Of a DNA stretch of 64,000 nucleotides, positions 53,548-60,502 are shown one piece after another. Where the stretch lies: NCBI GenBank assembly GCA_045603085.1, contig JAZULL010000059.1, forward strand, positions 4,031-68,030, written 5' to 3'. This DNA is from SVQP01 sp045603085 (GTDB lineage Bacteria > Bacillota > Clostridia > Oscillospirales > CAG-272). The notes under the pieces were generated by a model. That model was not told where the DNA came from. It saw nothing but the letters and a program-made list of their open reading frames with translations, and ran no database searches. Position numbers and translations under genes: made by a program. Position 1 is the first letter of the stretch. Each line of letters begins with the position of its first letter.

Positions 53548-54024
53548 ATGAAAATCGATCATGATGCCGGCGGAATTGAAAAAGTGGTGGATGCCGCCAC
53601 AAAATGCGTCGACGCAACGGACAAAGTGGTGACACTCGTTCAAAAAACAGATAATTTGGGCAAAAAAGTGGGGCTAAAACGGTCTGCGATGATCGGGATC
53701 GCCGCTTGCGGCGCGCTTGCGCTCGCATTTTTCCCGCTCAGACTCAAATATGACAGCCAAACGGGCGAGGGTGAGTATAAATCCTTGGTCGTGGGCGTCA
53801 AGCGCACACAGCGCCCCACGCGACCGGCGGCGCAGGATAAATCGCACAGCCTTTCGTGGGAGATCTTCCCCACCGTGCGTCCTCGCCCCGAAAATATTGA
53901 CCTGCGGGATCTGCCGCCCGCCAAGAGGCGCGAGCCCGTCAAGGCTGTGCCCATGACAGCCGCCAAGGTGCAAAAGGCGCAGGTGCAGGTACCGGTCAAG
54001 CTGTCTGCGCAGGAGAATGAGTGA
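53548..54024 (+). CDS. Hypothetical single-span membrane protein
   Basis: 158 residues, AAGGAG site, 23 nt after UPF0210. An amphipathic N-terminus (IEKVVDAATKCVDATDKVVT) precedes one span (SAMIGIAACGALALAFFPL) and a basic, Pro-rich outer or cytoplasmic tail (VRPRPENIDLRDLPPAKRRE). No known domain. Overlaps the next start (TGATG). Likely co-transcribed with the YgjV-like gene. Confidence 0.7.
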   Translation: MKIDHDAGGIEKVVDAATKCVDATDKVVTLVQKTDNLGKKVGLKRSAMIGIAACGALALAFFPLRLKYDSQTGEGEYKSLVVGVKRTQRPTRPAAQDKSHSLSWEIFPTVRPRPENIDLRDLPPAKRREPVKAVPMTAAKVQKAQVQVPVKLSAQENE

Positions 54025-54596
54025 TGCCCGGAGGAATAGAATTTGCAGGGCAGGTGATCGGCGTCATGGCCATGGCGCTGATCGTCCTGTCCTTTCAATG
54101 TAAAAATCGCGTTGGCTTTTACGTCATGCAAATGAGCGGCAACGTACTGTTTGCCGTCAGCTTTGTGATGCTTGGTAACGTGGGAGCAAGCCTGATGAAT
54201 CTGATGGGTGTGTTCCGCGCCATCATTTTGCTGCTGCCCGAGCGCCGCAGAAGGATTTGGCATCTGGTGCTGATCAATCTGCTGTTTGTGGGCGGTGCTG
54301 TGTTTGCGGGCACGGTTGGCGGCGACGGCTGGAGCTGTCTTGTGTCCTTTGCCGCGCAAACCATCGGTACGTTCAGCTTGTGGTACGGTAGCGACCGCGC
54401 GGTGCGCTGGGTGCAGCTGTGTGCCATCTCTCCCTTGTGGATCGTCAACAACACGGTGTTTACCGCGCCGCCCGCCGTTGGTGGTATCATCTGCGAGACG
54501 TTTTGCATGATTTCCACCGTCATTTACCTTGTGCGCATGAAAGTTGCCGAGAAAAAATCGCAAGGGGCTTGCAAAACGCAGGAAAACGATGTATAA
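54024..54596 (+). CDS. YgjV-like membrane protein
   Basis: 190 residues from ATG 54024, overlapping the previous stop (TGATG). Five to six hydrophobic segments with the YgjV/PF10688 pattern: QVIGVMAMALIVLSFQCKNR, GNVLFAVSFVMLGNVGASLM, NLMGVFRAIILLL and SPLWIVNNTV. The family is found in proteobacteria and Firmicutes and has no known function. Cytoplasmic membrane. A TATAAT-like element and a TGGTATTCGATACCA hairpin (54597-54611) follow, before the DUF1836 gene. Confidence 0.85.
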   Translation: MPGGIEFAGQVIGVMAMALIVLSFQCKNRVGFYVMQMSGNVLFAVSFVMLGNVGASLMNLMGVFRAIILLLPERRRRIWHLVLINLLFVGGAVFAGTVGGDGWSCLVSFAAQTIGTFSLWYGSDRAVRWVQLCAISPLWIVNNTVFTAPPAVGGIICETFCMISTVIYLVRMKVAEKKSQGACKTQENDV

Positions 54597-54635
54597 TGGT
54601 ATTCGATACCACGAAAAATCGTAAGGAGAACGGAT

Positions 54636-55304
54636 ATGGAAGCAAAAAAGTTTCATGAAATGATCGCGGCGTCGGTGGACGATGCCGATCTGGTCAGCGC
54701 AGAGATCCCTTCCATTGATCTGTATCTTGAGCAGATCCTGTCGCTTGTCGCGGACAAAAACAAAGAGGGAAGTGCTGTGGCGGACCGCACGCTGACAAAA
54801 AATATGATCAATAACTATTCCAAGGACGGGCTGATCACGCCGGTCAAGGGAAAGAAGTATACCAAGGAGCAGATCGTGCAGATGCTGGTGGTGTATTCGC
54901 TCAAGAATACGCTGTCCATCGAGGAGATCGGGCGCGCCATGGATGCAATCTATGCAAAGGAGGATTACACCGGCGCAAAGCTGATCAGCGCGTACGATAA
55001 GGCCATTGCCATCAAGCAATCGCAAAAGAGCCGCTGTCCCGAGATCGTGGAAGAAATTCTTGCCGCCGAGGGGTTGAATACCGAGGACGGAGAGGATTAC
55101 TTTGTAGCTCTTCTGGCTGTTGCTTCGCTGTCTGTCTATTTCCGGAATATCGCCAAGGCCATGCTGGAGGAATATCCCCTGCCCGAGAGCGATGAGGAGA
55201 AAAAGGCCAGAGAGAAGGAAGAGAAAAAGGAACGTAAGGCCAAGAAAAAGGCTGAGCAGGCTGCCGCCAAGGCCGAGGAGGATTCCTCCAAGGAGGGCGC
55301 ATGA
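54636..55304 (+). CDS. DUF1836 protein with Lys/Glu/Ala-rich tail
   Basis: 222 residues, TAAGGAG site. DUF1836 core (~1-165): DLYLEQILSLV-type start, RTLTKNMINNYSKDGLITPV, KKYTKEQIVQMLVVYSLKNT, a MerR-like helix-turn-helix arrangement, and the helical second half. The last ~45 residues are almost only Lys, Glu and Ala, a charged helix not needed for the fold. Possibly DNA-binding; function of the family unknown. The next gene overlaps by 4 nt (ATGA). Confidence 0.88.
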   Translation: MEAKKFHEMIAASVDDADLVSAEIPSIDLYLEQILSLVADKNKEGSAVADRTLTKNMINNYSKDGLITPVKGKKYTKEQIVQMLVVYSLKNTLSIEEIGRAMDAIYAKEDYTGAKLISAYDKAIAIKQSQKSRCPEIVEEILAAEGLNTEDGEDYFVALLAVASLSVYFRNIAKAMLEEYPLPESDEEKKAREKEEKKERKAKKKAEQAAAKAEEDSSKEGA

Positions 55305-55687
55305 GACCGATCAACGAGCTGACCACGCCCGCACTTGCCTATTTGGGGGACGCGGTCATTGAGCTGTACGTGCGCGAGCGTCTGGTGGCGGCGGGGTATT
55401 CCACCTCGGGCGCGCTCAACCAAAAGGCGCTGGACTACGTGCGCGCGGGTGCACAGGCCGAGGCGATGCAAAAAATCCTTCCTTTATTGAATGAGGAGGA
55501 GATGGCGGCGTTCCGTCGCGGCAGAAACACGGGACACGGCAACGTTCCCAAGGGTGCGACCGTGGCGCAGTACCGTGCCGCAACCGGCATGGAGGTGCTG
55601 GCGGGATACCTACACGTGCTTGGGCAAAAGGAGCGTCTTTGTGAGCTGCTGGACGCAGCATACGAAATTCAAAACACCGATATATAA
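55301..55687 (+). CDS. mrnC: Mini-ribonuclease III
   Basis: 128 residues, 4-nt overlap with DUF1836. RNase III catalytic domain without the RNA-binding domain: PALAYLGDAVIELYVRERLV (metal-binding Asp), a helical middle, RRGRNTGHGNVPKGATVAQY and TGMEVLAGYLHV (second metal site). In Bacillus it matures 23S rRNA ends and is activated by ribosomal protein L3. Here it lies ~900 nt upstream of ribosomal protein genes, in a different transcription unit. Cytoplasmic. Confidence 0.93.
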   Translation: MRPINELTTPALAYLGDAVIELYVRERLVAAGYSTSGALNQKALDYVRAGAQAEAMQKILPLLNEEEMAAFRRGRNTGHGNVPKGATVAQYRAATGMEVLAGYLHVLGQKERLCELLDAAYEIQNTDI

Positions 55688-55708
55688 ATAGGAAAGGAAA
55701 TCTTCATT

Positions 55709-56209
55709 ATGAGCAATCCCAACGTTATTTTGCATATTAAGGACTATGGCGACATCAAGCTGGAGCTGTATCCCGATAAGGCCCCCGAAACGGTTGCCAA
55801 TTTCGTCAAGCTTGTCAGCGAGGGATTTTATTCCGGTCTGATCTTCCACCGCGTCATCCGCGGCTTTATGATCCAGGGCGGCGGTATGGACGACGGCTTT
55901 AACCAGAAGCCCGCCAAGTCGATCAAGGGCGAGTTCCGCTCCAACGGCTTTGCGCAGAACGATCTGCACCATGCCAAGGGCGTGATCTCTATGGCAAGAA
56001 CCCAGGTCAAGAACTCCGCTTCCTCGCAGTTCTTTATCATGCATGCGGATGCAGCGTATCTGGACGGTGAGTATGCCGCATTCGGTGCCGTTACCGAGGG
56101 CATTGAGGTGGTGGATGCCATTGCCGCAACCAAGACCCGCAGCGTGGGCTGGTATGACGACGTGCCGGTCTCTCCCATCGTCATTGAGAGCGCGGAAGTA
56201 ATTGCTTGA
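55709..56209 (+). CDS. Cyclophilin-type peptidyl-prolyl isomerase
   Basis: 166 residues, AGGAAA site, 21 nt after mrnC. Complete cyclophilin fold: GDIKLELYPDKAPETVANFV, FYSGLIFHRVIRGFMIQGG with the catalytic Arg, ISMARTQVKNSASSQFFIMH, AYLDGEYAAFGAVTEGIEVV. No signal peptide, so cytoplasmic folding helper. The 3' end runs directly into the octamer-hairpin array at 56201-56335. Confidence 0.95.
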   Translation: MSNPNVILHIKDYGDIKLELYPDKAPETVANFVKLVSEGFYSGLIFHRVIRGFMIQGGGMDDGFNQKPAKSIKGEFRSNGFAQNDLHHAKGVISMARTQVKNSASSQFFIMHADAAYLDGEYAAFGAVTEGIEVVDAIAATKTRSVGWYDDVPVSPIVIESAEVIA

Positions 56210-56335
56210 CGCAATGTCGGCTAACGTCGACAGTGATATTTTGGCTTTGCCAAGGTGATATTCCGACTGCGTCGGAGTGATATTTGTGCTCCGCACAAGT
56301 GATATTCCCCGCACCGATGGTGCGGGGAGTTGTCA
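56201..56335 (+). repeat. Octamer-hairpin mosaic array, GTGATATT type
   Basis: GTGATATT at 56233, 56255, 56277 and 56299, each followed by a different hairpin: TTGGCTTTGCCAA, CCGACTGCGTCGG, TGTGCTCCGCACA and CCCCGCAC...GTGCGGGG. Two further hairpins lie before it (ATTGC-TTGAC-GCAAT overlapping the ppi stop at 56201-56215, and 56216-56232). The remaining gap to the promoter at 56385 is A/T-rich. Confidence 0.75.
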
Positions 56336-56384
56336 TTTTTGATAAAAATTATGCAAAATATTTGTAGAAAATTTCAAAAACCTA

Positions 56385-56414
56385 TTGACAAGCCCTTGCA
56401 TTTGGTGGTATAAT
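56385..56414 (+). promoter_or_regulatory. Promoter of rpmG-secE-nusG-rplKA
   Basis: TTGACA (56385-56390), an 18-nt spacer and TATAAT (56409-56414). A ~145-nt leader follows, with a hairpin of GGTTTTTTCGTT / AACGGAAAAAACC. Confidence 0.85.
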
Positions 56415-56565
56415 AGCCGTACCTCTGCAAAAGGGCTTTTTTATTGCGCCCATTTTGCGCCGCCCGAAAGGGCAATGGACGCATCCGTTTTCAGAGGGAG
56501 GTACACGGGTTTTTTCGTTCAAAACGGAAAAAACCAAATAAATTTTAATGGGAGGTGCCGAACAA

Positions 56566-56727
56566 ATGGCTAATGACGTAAGAGTCAAGGTAACTCTGGC
56601 ATGCACCGAGTGCAAGCAGAGAAACTACAACACCAAGAAGAACAAGAAGAACGACCCTGACAGACTCGAGCTCAAGAAGTACTGCAAATTCTGCCGCAAG
56701 CACACTCTTCACAGAGAAACGAAGTAA
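56566..56727 (+). CDS. rpmG: 50S ribosomal protein L33
   Basis: 53 residues with a strong GGGAGGTG site. Zinc-ribbon form of L33: VKVTLACTECKQRNY and the second pair CKFC, both Cys pairs intact, which is the zinc-replete paralogue type. Located in the large ribosomal subunit near the E site. As usual in Firmicutes it precedes secE and nusG, here 16 nt before secE. No tRNA-Trp gene lies between them, unlike in many relatives. Confidence 0.95.
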   Translation: MANDVRVKVTLACTECKQRNYNTKKNKKNDPDRLELKKYCKFCRKHTLHRETK

Positions 56728-56743
56728 TCTGGGGGGAAGAGAA

Positions 56744-57358
56744 ATGACTGCTGTAAAGACAACAAGAACTCTCCTTGCACTCCTGATTGCAGCTGTTCTT
56801 GCGTGCTCTCTGTTCACCGTTGGCGTGTTCGCTGCTGAGGAAAACACCACCGTCGAAGAGACGACCGTGGAGGAGACCACTGCAGAGGAGACCTCGGGCG
56901 AAGAGACCACCGCTGAAGAGTCCACCACCGCAGGCAAAGAGGAAACCACGACCAAGAAGGAAGAGGAAACCACTACTGCAGGTGAGAAGAACTTCTGGGA
57001 GAAGAACTTCATGCTCAAGGATAAGCCCTACTGGCTCAAGATCGCTACTTGGGCACTGGTACTGCTGGGCCTTATCGCAGGCGTTGTGTTCTGTGTGATC
57101 AAGAGAGAAAAGGTAGGAGAATTCCTGCGCGCTCTGAAGAGCGAGTTGAAGAGAATCGTTTGGAGCTCTTGGAAGGATACCCGCAAGAATACCTTCGTGG
57201 TACTTGTTGTGGTAATTGCGATCACCCTGGTGATCTACCTGTTCAACATGGTGCTGGAAATGATTTTCGGTAGCGGAACAAGTTCCGGTAGCGGAATGTG
57301 GTTCAACATGAACCTGATCTCGCTGATCAAGAAGTGGATCACGAGCATTGGTAGCTGA
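56744..57358 (+). CDS. secE: SecE translocase subunit with N-terminal signal peptide and Thr/Glu extension
   Basis: 204 residues; ordinary Gram-positive SecE has ~60-75. The canonical core lies at ~122-175: VGEFLRALKSELKRIVWSSW, then KDTRKNTFVVLVVVIAITLV. In front of it are a signal peptide-like segment (TLLALLIAAVLACSLFTVG, cleavage near VFA-AEEN), a Thr/Glu-rich tract (~32-80) and an extra span (~95-118). A ~28-residue Gly/Ser-containing tail follows. SecE clamps SecY in the translocon. Position before nusG confirms identity. The extension suggests an externally exposed domain on the translocon, which I know of no precedent for. Confidence 0.9.
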   Translation: MTAVKTTRTLLALLIAAVLACSLFTVGVFAAEENTTVEETTVEETTAEETSGEETTAEESTTAGKEETTTKKEEETTTAGEKNFWEKNFMLKDKPYWLKIATWALVLLGLIAGVVFCVIKREKVGEFLRALKSELKRIVWSSWKDTRKNTFVVLVVVIAITLVIYLFNMVLEMIFGSGTSSGSGMWFNMNLISLIKKWITSIGS

Positions 57359-57360
57359 AA

Positions 57361-57900
57361 ATGAGCGATATCGATGCTATGAACGTTGGCCCAAGATGGT
57401 ATGTGGCGCACACCTATTCGGGTTACGAAAACAAAGTAAAAACCAGCCTTGAAAAAATCGTTGAGAACCGCGGCCTGGGAGATCTGATCTTCGATATCAG
57501 AGTTCCTGTGGAAACTGTGGTTGAAAAGAGCGGCGGCGAAGAAAAGATCACCGAGGTTAAGATCTTCCCCAGCTACGTGCTGATCAAGATGATCATGACC
57601 GACGAGTCCTGGCACGCTGTCCGTAACATTACCGGTGTGACCGGCTTTGTCGGCCCCGGATCCCGTCCCACCCCCCTGACCCCCGAAGAGGTCGAGGCGC
57701 TGAACATTGAAGAGGTAAAGGTAAAGCTTTCCTTCAACGTTGGCGACACGGTAGAGGTCATCAGCGGCTTGTTCGAAGGCTACTCCGGTGTTGTCCAGTC
57801 TATCTCGGACGACCTGAAGAATGTCACGGTCCTTGTTAAGAGAGGCCGCCGCGACATGCCCGTAGAGCTTGATGCATCCATGATCAAGCCTGCGAACTAA
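57361..57900 (+). CDS. nusG: Transcription antitermination protein NusG
   Basis: 179 residues, 2 nt after secE. NGN domain (WYVAHTYSGYENKVKTSLEK, FPSYVLIKMIMTDESWHAVR, VTGFVGPGSRPTPLT) and C-terminal KOW domain (NVGDTVEVISGLFEGYSG). Couples RNA polymerase with Rho, ribosomal S10 or pausing signals. Length is normal. Followed by the structured leader of rplK. Confidence 0.96.
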   Translation: MSDIDAMNVGPRWYVAHTYSGYENKVKTSLEKIVENRGLGDLIFDIRVPVETVVEKSGGEEKITEVKIFPSYVLIKMIMTDESWHAVRNITGVTGFVGPGSRPTPLTPEEVEALNIEEVKVKLSFNVGDTVEVISGLFEGYSGVVQSISDDLKNVTVLVKRGRRDMPVELDASMIKPAN

Positions 57901-58030
57901 TGATCCCCAAAAAGATCACAAAGCTGTCCGTGCCACGGACAGGACTGTCCCGCAAGGACAGAATCAGTGGGAGGGAGAAAAATTCTGCAATTCTCCCGCA
58001 CAAAGTACCACATATGGAGGTTAAGTAAAA
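57901..58030 (+). promoter_or_regulatory. Structured leader upstream of rplK-rplA
   Basis: Three hairpins: CTGTCCGTG / CACGGACAG (57924-57942), CTGTCC / GGACAG (57945-57961) and GGGAGAA / TTCTCCC (57973-57997), before the GGAGG of rplK. The first two have the same arm sequences, so each 3' arm can pair with either 5' arm. Leaders here are often bound by L1 for autoregulation; that is inference for this case. Confidence 0.45.
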
Positions 58031-58456
58031 ATGGCAAAGAAAGTATTAGGGTATATCAAGTTGCAGCTGCCCGCAGGTAAGGCTACTCCTCAGCCTCCCG
58101 TAGGTCCCGCTCTGGGTCAGTACGGTGTTGCAATTCCCGTATTTACAAAAGAATTCAACGAAAGAACCAAGAATGACATCGGTCTGACGATCCCCGTTGT
58201 TATTACTGTTTACGCAGACCGTTCCTTCACCTTTATCACCAAGACTCCTCCCGCGCCCGTTCTGATCAAGAAGGCTTGCGGTCTGGAATCCGGTTCGGCT
58301 AAGCCCAACAAGGATAAGGTTGCAAAGATCACCAAGGAACAGGTCAGAAAGATCGCAGAAACCAAGATGCCCGACCTGAACGCTGCTGACATCGAAGCTG
58401 CTATGAGCATGATCGCCGGCACCGCACGCAGCATGGGCGTTGTGGTAGAAGACTAA
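58031..58456 (+). CDS. rplK: 50S ribosomal protein L11
   Basis: 141 residues, TATGGAGG site. Standard L11: YIKLQLPAGKATPQPPVGPA in the N-terminal domain, TFITKTPPAPVLIKKACG, and the RNA-binding C-terminal domain ending GTARSMGVVVED. Forms the GTPase-associated stalk base with 23S rRNA. It lies 17 nt before rplA. Confidence 0.97.
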   Translation: MAKKVLGYIKLQLPAGKATPQPPVGPALGQYGVAIPVFTKEFNERTKNDIGLTIPVVITVYADRSFTFITKTPPAPVLIKKACGLESGSAKPNKDKVAKITKEQVRKIAETKMPDLNAADIEAAMSMIAGTARSMGVVVED

Positions 58457-58473
58457 GAAGGAGGTATACCGTA

Positions 58474-59169
58474 ATGGCAAAGATGGGTAAGAAGTATTCC
58501 GATAGCGCTAAGCTGATCGAGAAGTCCAGATTGTATGATACCGCAGAAGCTCTTGCATTGGTATGCCAGACTTCCAAGGCTAAGTTTGACGAGACTGTAG
58601 AAGTACACGTCCGTCTGGGTGTTGACTCCCGTCACGCTGACCAGCAGGTCAGAGGCGCAGTCGTACTGCCCAACGGTACCGGTAAGACCGTAAGAACCCT
58701 GGTATTCGCTAAGGGTGACAACGTTCAGGCTGCTATCGATGCAGGTGCTGATTACGTTGGCGGCGCTGAGTACGCTGAAAAGATCCAGAAGGAAAACTGG
58801 TTCGAGTTTGACGTTGTAATCGCATCCCCCGACATGATGGGCGTTATCGGCCGTCTGGGTAAGGTTCTGGGTCCTAAGGGCCTGATGCCCTCTCCCAAGG
58901 CAGGCACCGTTACCACCGACGTAGCTCGCGCAGTTCGCGAGGCTAAGGCAGGTAAGATCGAGTACCGTCTTGACAAGACCAACATCATTCACTGCCCCAT
59001 TGGCAAGGCTTCCTTCGGCCCCGAGAAGCTGCAGGAAAACTTTGACACTCTGCTGGGTGCCATCATCAAGGCAAAGCCCGCAGCAGCAAAGGGTCAGTAT
59101 ATCAAGAGCTGTGTTGTGGCTTCCACCATGGGCCCCGGCATCAAGATCAACGGCGCAAAGCTGAGCTGA
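58474..59169 (+). CDS. rplA: 50S ribosomal protein L1
   Basis: 231 residues, AAGGAGG site. Standard L1: KYSDSAKLIEKSRLYDTAEA, VEVHVRLGVDSRHADQQVRG, the signature GRLGKVLGPKGLMPSPKAGT and C-terminal GPGIKING. Moves with the L1 stalk and can repress its own mRNA. A strong terminator (59187-59220) follows, and rplJ-rplL-rpoBC, the usual next genes, are absent from the window. Confidence 0.97.
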   Translation: MAKMGKKYSDSAKLIEKSRLYDTAEALALVCQTSKAKFDETVEVHVRLGVDSRHADQQVRGAVVLPNGTGKTVRTLVFAKGDNVQAAIDAGADYVGGAEYAEKIQKENWFEFDVVIASPDMMGVIGRLGKVLGPKGLMPSPKAGTVTTDVARAVREAKAGKIEYRLDKTNIIHCPIGKASFGPEKLQENFDTLLGAIIKAKPAAAKGQYIKSCVVASTMGPGIKINGAKLS

Positions 59170-59186
59170 TAGGCTTTTGAGAACAG

Positions 59187-59220
59187 AAAAACGCGAGATG
59201 CAGATGCATCTCGCGTTTTT
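59187..59220 (+). terminator. Terminator of the rpmG-rplA unit
   Basis: A 16-bp perfect stem (AAAAACGCGAGATGCA / TGCATCTCGCGTTTTT) with a two-base centre and a T-run. Confidence 0.93.
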
Positions 59221-59246
59221 TTATGCGATTGATGTTTTCGGGGAAA

Positions 59247-59417
59247 GTGATATTGTTGCATAGCAATTTGTTGCATAGCAACAGTGATATTCTGTTCGCC
59301 ATGAAACTTGCGAAGCAAATAACACTCACCGCAGGTGAATAACACTGCCGTAGGCAATATCACTCGCCAAAGGCGAATAGAACTGAATTTTATTCAGATG
59401 TTATCTGAATAAAATTC
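59247..59417. repeat. Octamer-hairpin mosaic array with central inversion
   Basis: GTGATATT at 59247 and 59284 (plus orientation), then AATAACAC at 59318 and 59338, AATATCAC at 59356 and AATAGAAC at 59376 (minus orientation), separated by different hairpins (TTGCATAGCAA, TTCGCC...GCGAA, TCACCGCAGGTGA, TGCCGTAGGCA, TCGCCAAAGGCGA). It closes with GAATTTTATTCAGAT (59385-59399) paired to the 3' end of the next gene (59403-59417). Confidence 0.78.
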
Positions 59418-60276
59418 CATACCCCCAACCGACGCGGCCGCCGGACTTTAAGTGCTCGACAAACGCGCGGCGCAGGGAGGTATCGGTGGGCAGACGGTCG
59501 GGATTGCGCTCGGCAGTGTCAAACAAGCACCAAAGGCTCTCGCCGTCCGAGTGATCCCAGGAAAGAATTTCAAATTCCTTCATAAAACGGAGCACGTTGG
59601 ACCCAACGGATACAAATTCGGTCATGCAGGGGTAGAGCAACCAGGAATGGCACACGAAGGGAACCTTTTCTCCTTGCAATTGATCCTTAAAGAATTCCTT
59701 GGCGCGGGCAAAGGAGTCCTCGTAAAGCGCAGGCGAGAGCGGCTGTCCCGAGCGGGGAATATGCATGTTGAGCACCTTGCTCTCTTTGCCAAGGGAGATT
59801 CCGTTTTTTTGGTATTCGCGGCCGAAATCCACCACCTCGAATTGCAAGCGGCCCAGCGCAAAGCGGGTCATTTTGAACCAACCGGGCATCCAGAACGCTA
59901 CGAACATGCCGCGCACACCGCGCACGAGCTTACATTCCTCCAATTTGTAGCGCAGATCCAGCATACTGTCATGCCAGATCGCGTCGTCGATTCCGCGCTC
60001 GGCATACGTCTTGCGCAAATGCTTGGAAAGGCAGATAAACAGCAACAGATCGGCGGTATGGTTGTGCACGCCCACCAATCGCGACGCCTGCTTGACCTGC
60101 GCGGTCAGGGAATTGTAATCGCAGTCGATATTTGCCTCGTAGGTGGCGACTGCCTGCTTGAACAGCGCGGCGGCCTCCGGATTTGCCATGATCTTGTCGT
60201 AAGCGGCCAGTAGAAAATCGGCGTCGTCGGGGGAGTAGTCAAAGTCCTTGAAAAATTTTTGCAAATACGTTTTCAT
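59401..60276 (-). CDS. Acyltransferase-like protein with GNAT_C domain, paralogue 1
   Basis: 291 residues from ATG 60276 (GGGAGC upstream). A helical N-terminal half (~1-120) is followed by the GNAT_C-type domain: TRFALGRLQFEVVDF, VLNMHIPRSGQPLSPALYED, ARAKEFFKD, FVCHSWLLYPCMTEFV and DTSLRRAFVEHLKSGGRVGW. These fit the acyltransferase domain-containing family (GNAT-related). Substrate unknown. It is a tandem duplicate of the gene at 60486, about 50% identical by eye. Its 3' end and its intergenic spacer carry mosaic arrays. Cytoplasmic. Confidence 0.78.
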   Translation of the reverse strand: MKTYLQKFFKDFDYSPDDADFLLAAYDKIMANPEAAALFKQAVATYEANIDCDYNSLTAQVKQASRLVGVHNHTADLLLFICLSKHLRKTYAERGIDDAIWHDSMLDLRYKLEECKLVRGVRGMFVAFWMPGWFKMTRFALGRLQFEVVDFGREYQKNGISLGKESKVLNMHIPRSGQPLSPALYEDSFARAKEFFKDQLQGEKVPFVCHSWLLYPCMTEFVSVGSNVLRFMKEFEILSWDHSDGESLWCLFDTAERNPDRLPTDTSLRRAFVEHLKSGGRVGWGYGILFR

Positions 60277-60299
60277 AAGTTGCTCCCGAACAGCGTAAA

Positions 60300-60502
60300 G
60301 TGATATTATTGCTTCGCAACAGTGATATTTTGGCTTCGCCAAAGTGGTATTGCTCGGCTACGCCTTGCAGTGGTATTCTATTCGCCCTATAACTCGCGTA
60401 GCGAATAACACTTGGACGAAGTCCAAATATCACTGCTATGCAATATCACTCGCCGCAGGCGAATAGAACTGCATTTTGTTCAGAGTTATCTGAACAAAAT
60501 GC
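60300..60502. repeat. Octamer-hairpin mosaic array filling the spacer between paralogues
   Basis: GTGATATT at 60300 and 60322, GTGGTATT at 60344 and 60370, then inverted AATAACAC at 60404, AATATCAC at 60426 and 60442, AATAGAAC at 60462. Hairpins between them include TTGCTTCGCAA, TTGGCTTCGCCAA, TTGGACGAAGTCCAA, TGCTATGCA and CGCCGCAGGCG. The orientation switches at TATTCGC...GCGAATA. The last arm GCATTTTGTTCAGA (60471-60484) pairs with the end of the 60486 gene. Confidence 0.8.

Noticed and set aside
56233..56327. GTGATATT arrays considered as a CRISPR
   Set aside because: Repeat is only 8 nt and the intervening sequences are self-complementary hairpins of unequal length, with no cas genes nearby.
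56420..56565. tRNA-Trp or riboswitch in the rpmG leader
   Set aside because: No cloverleaf fits; the only clear structure is an A/T-rich hairpin.
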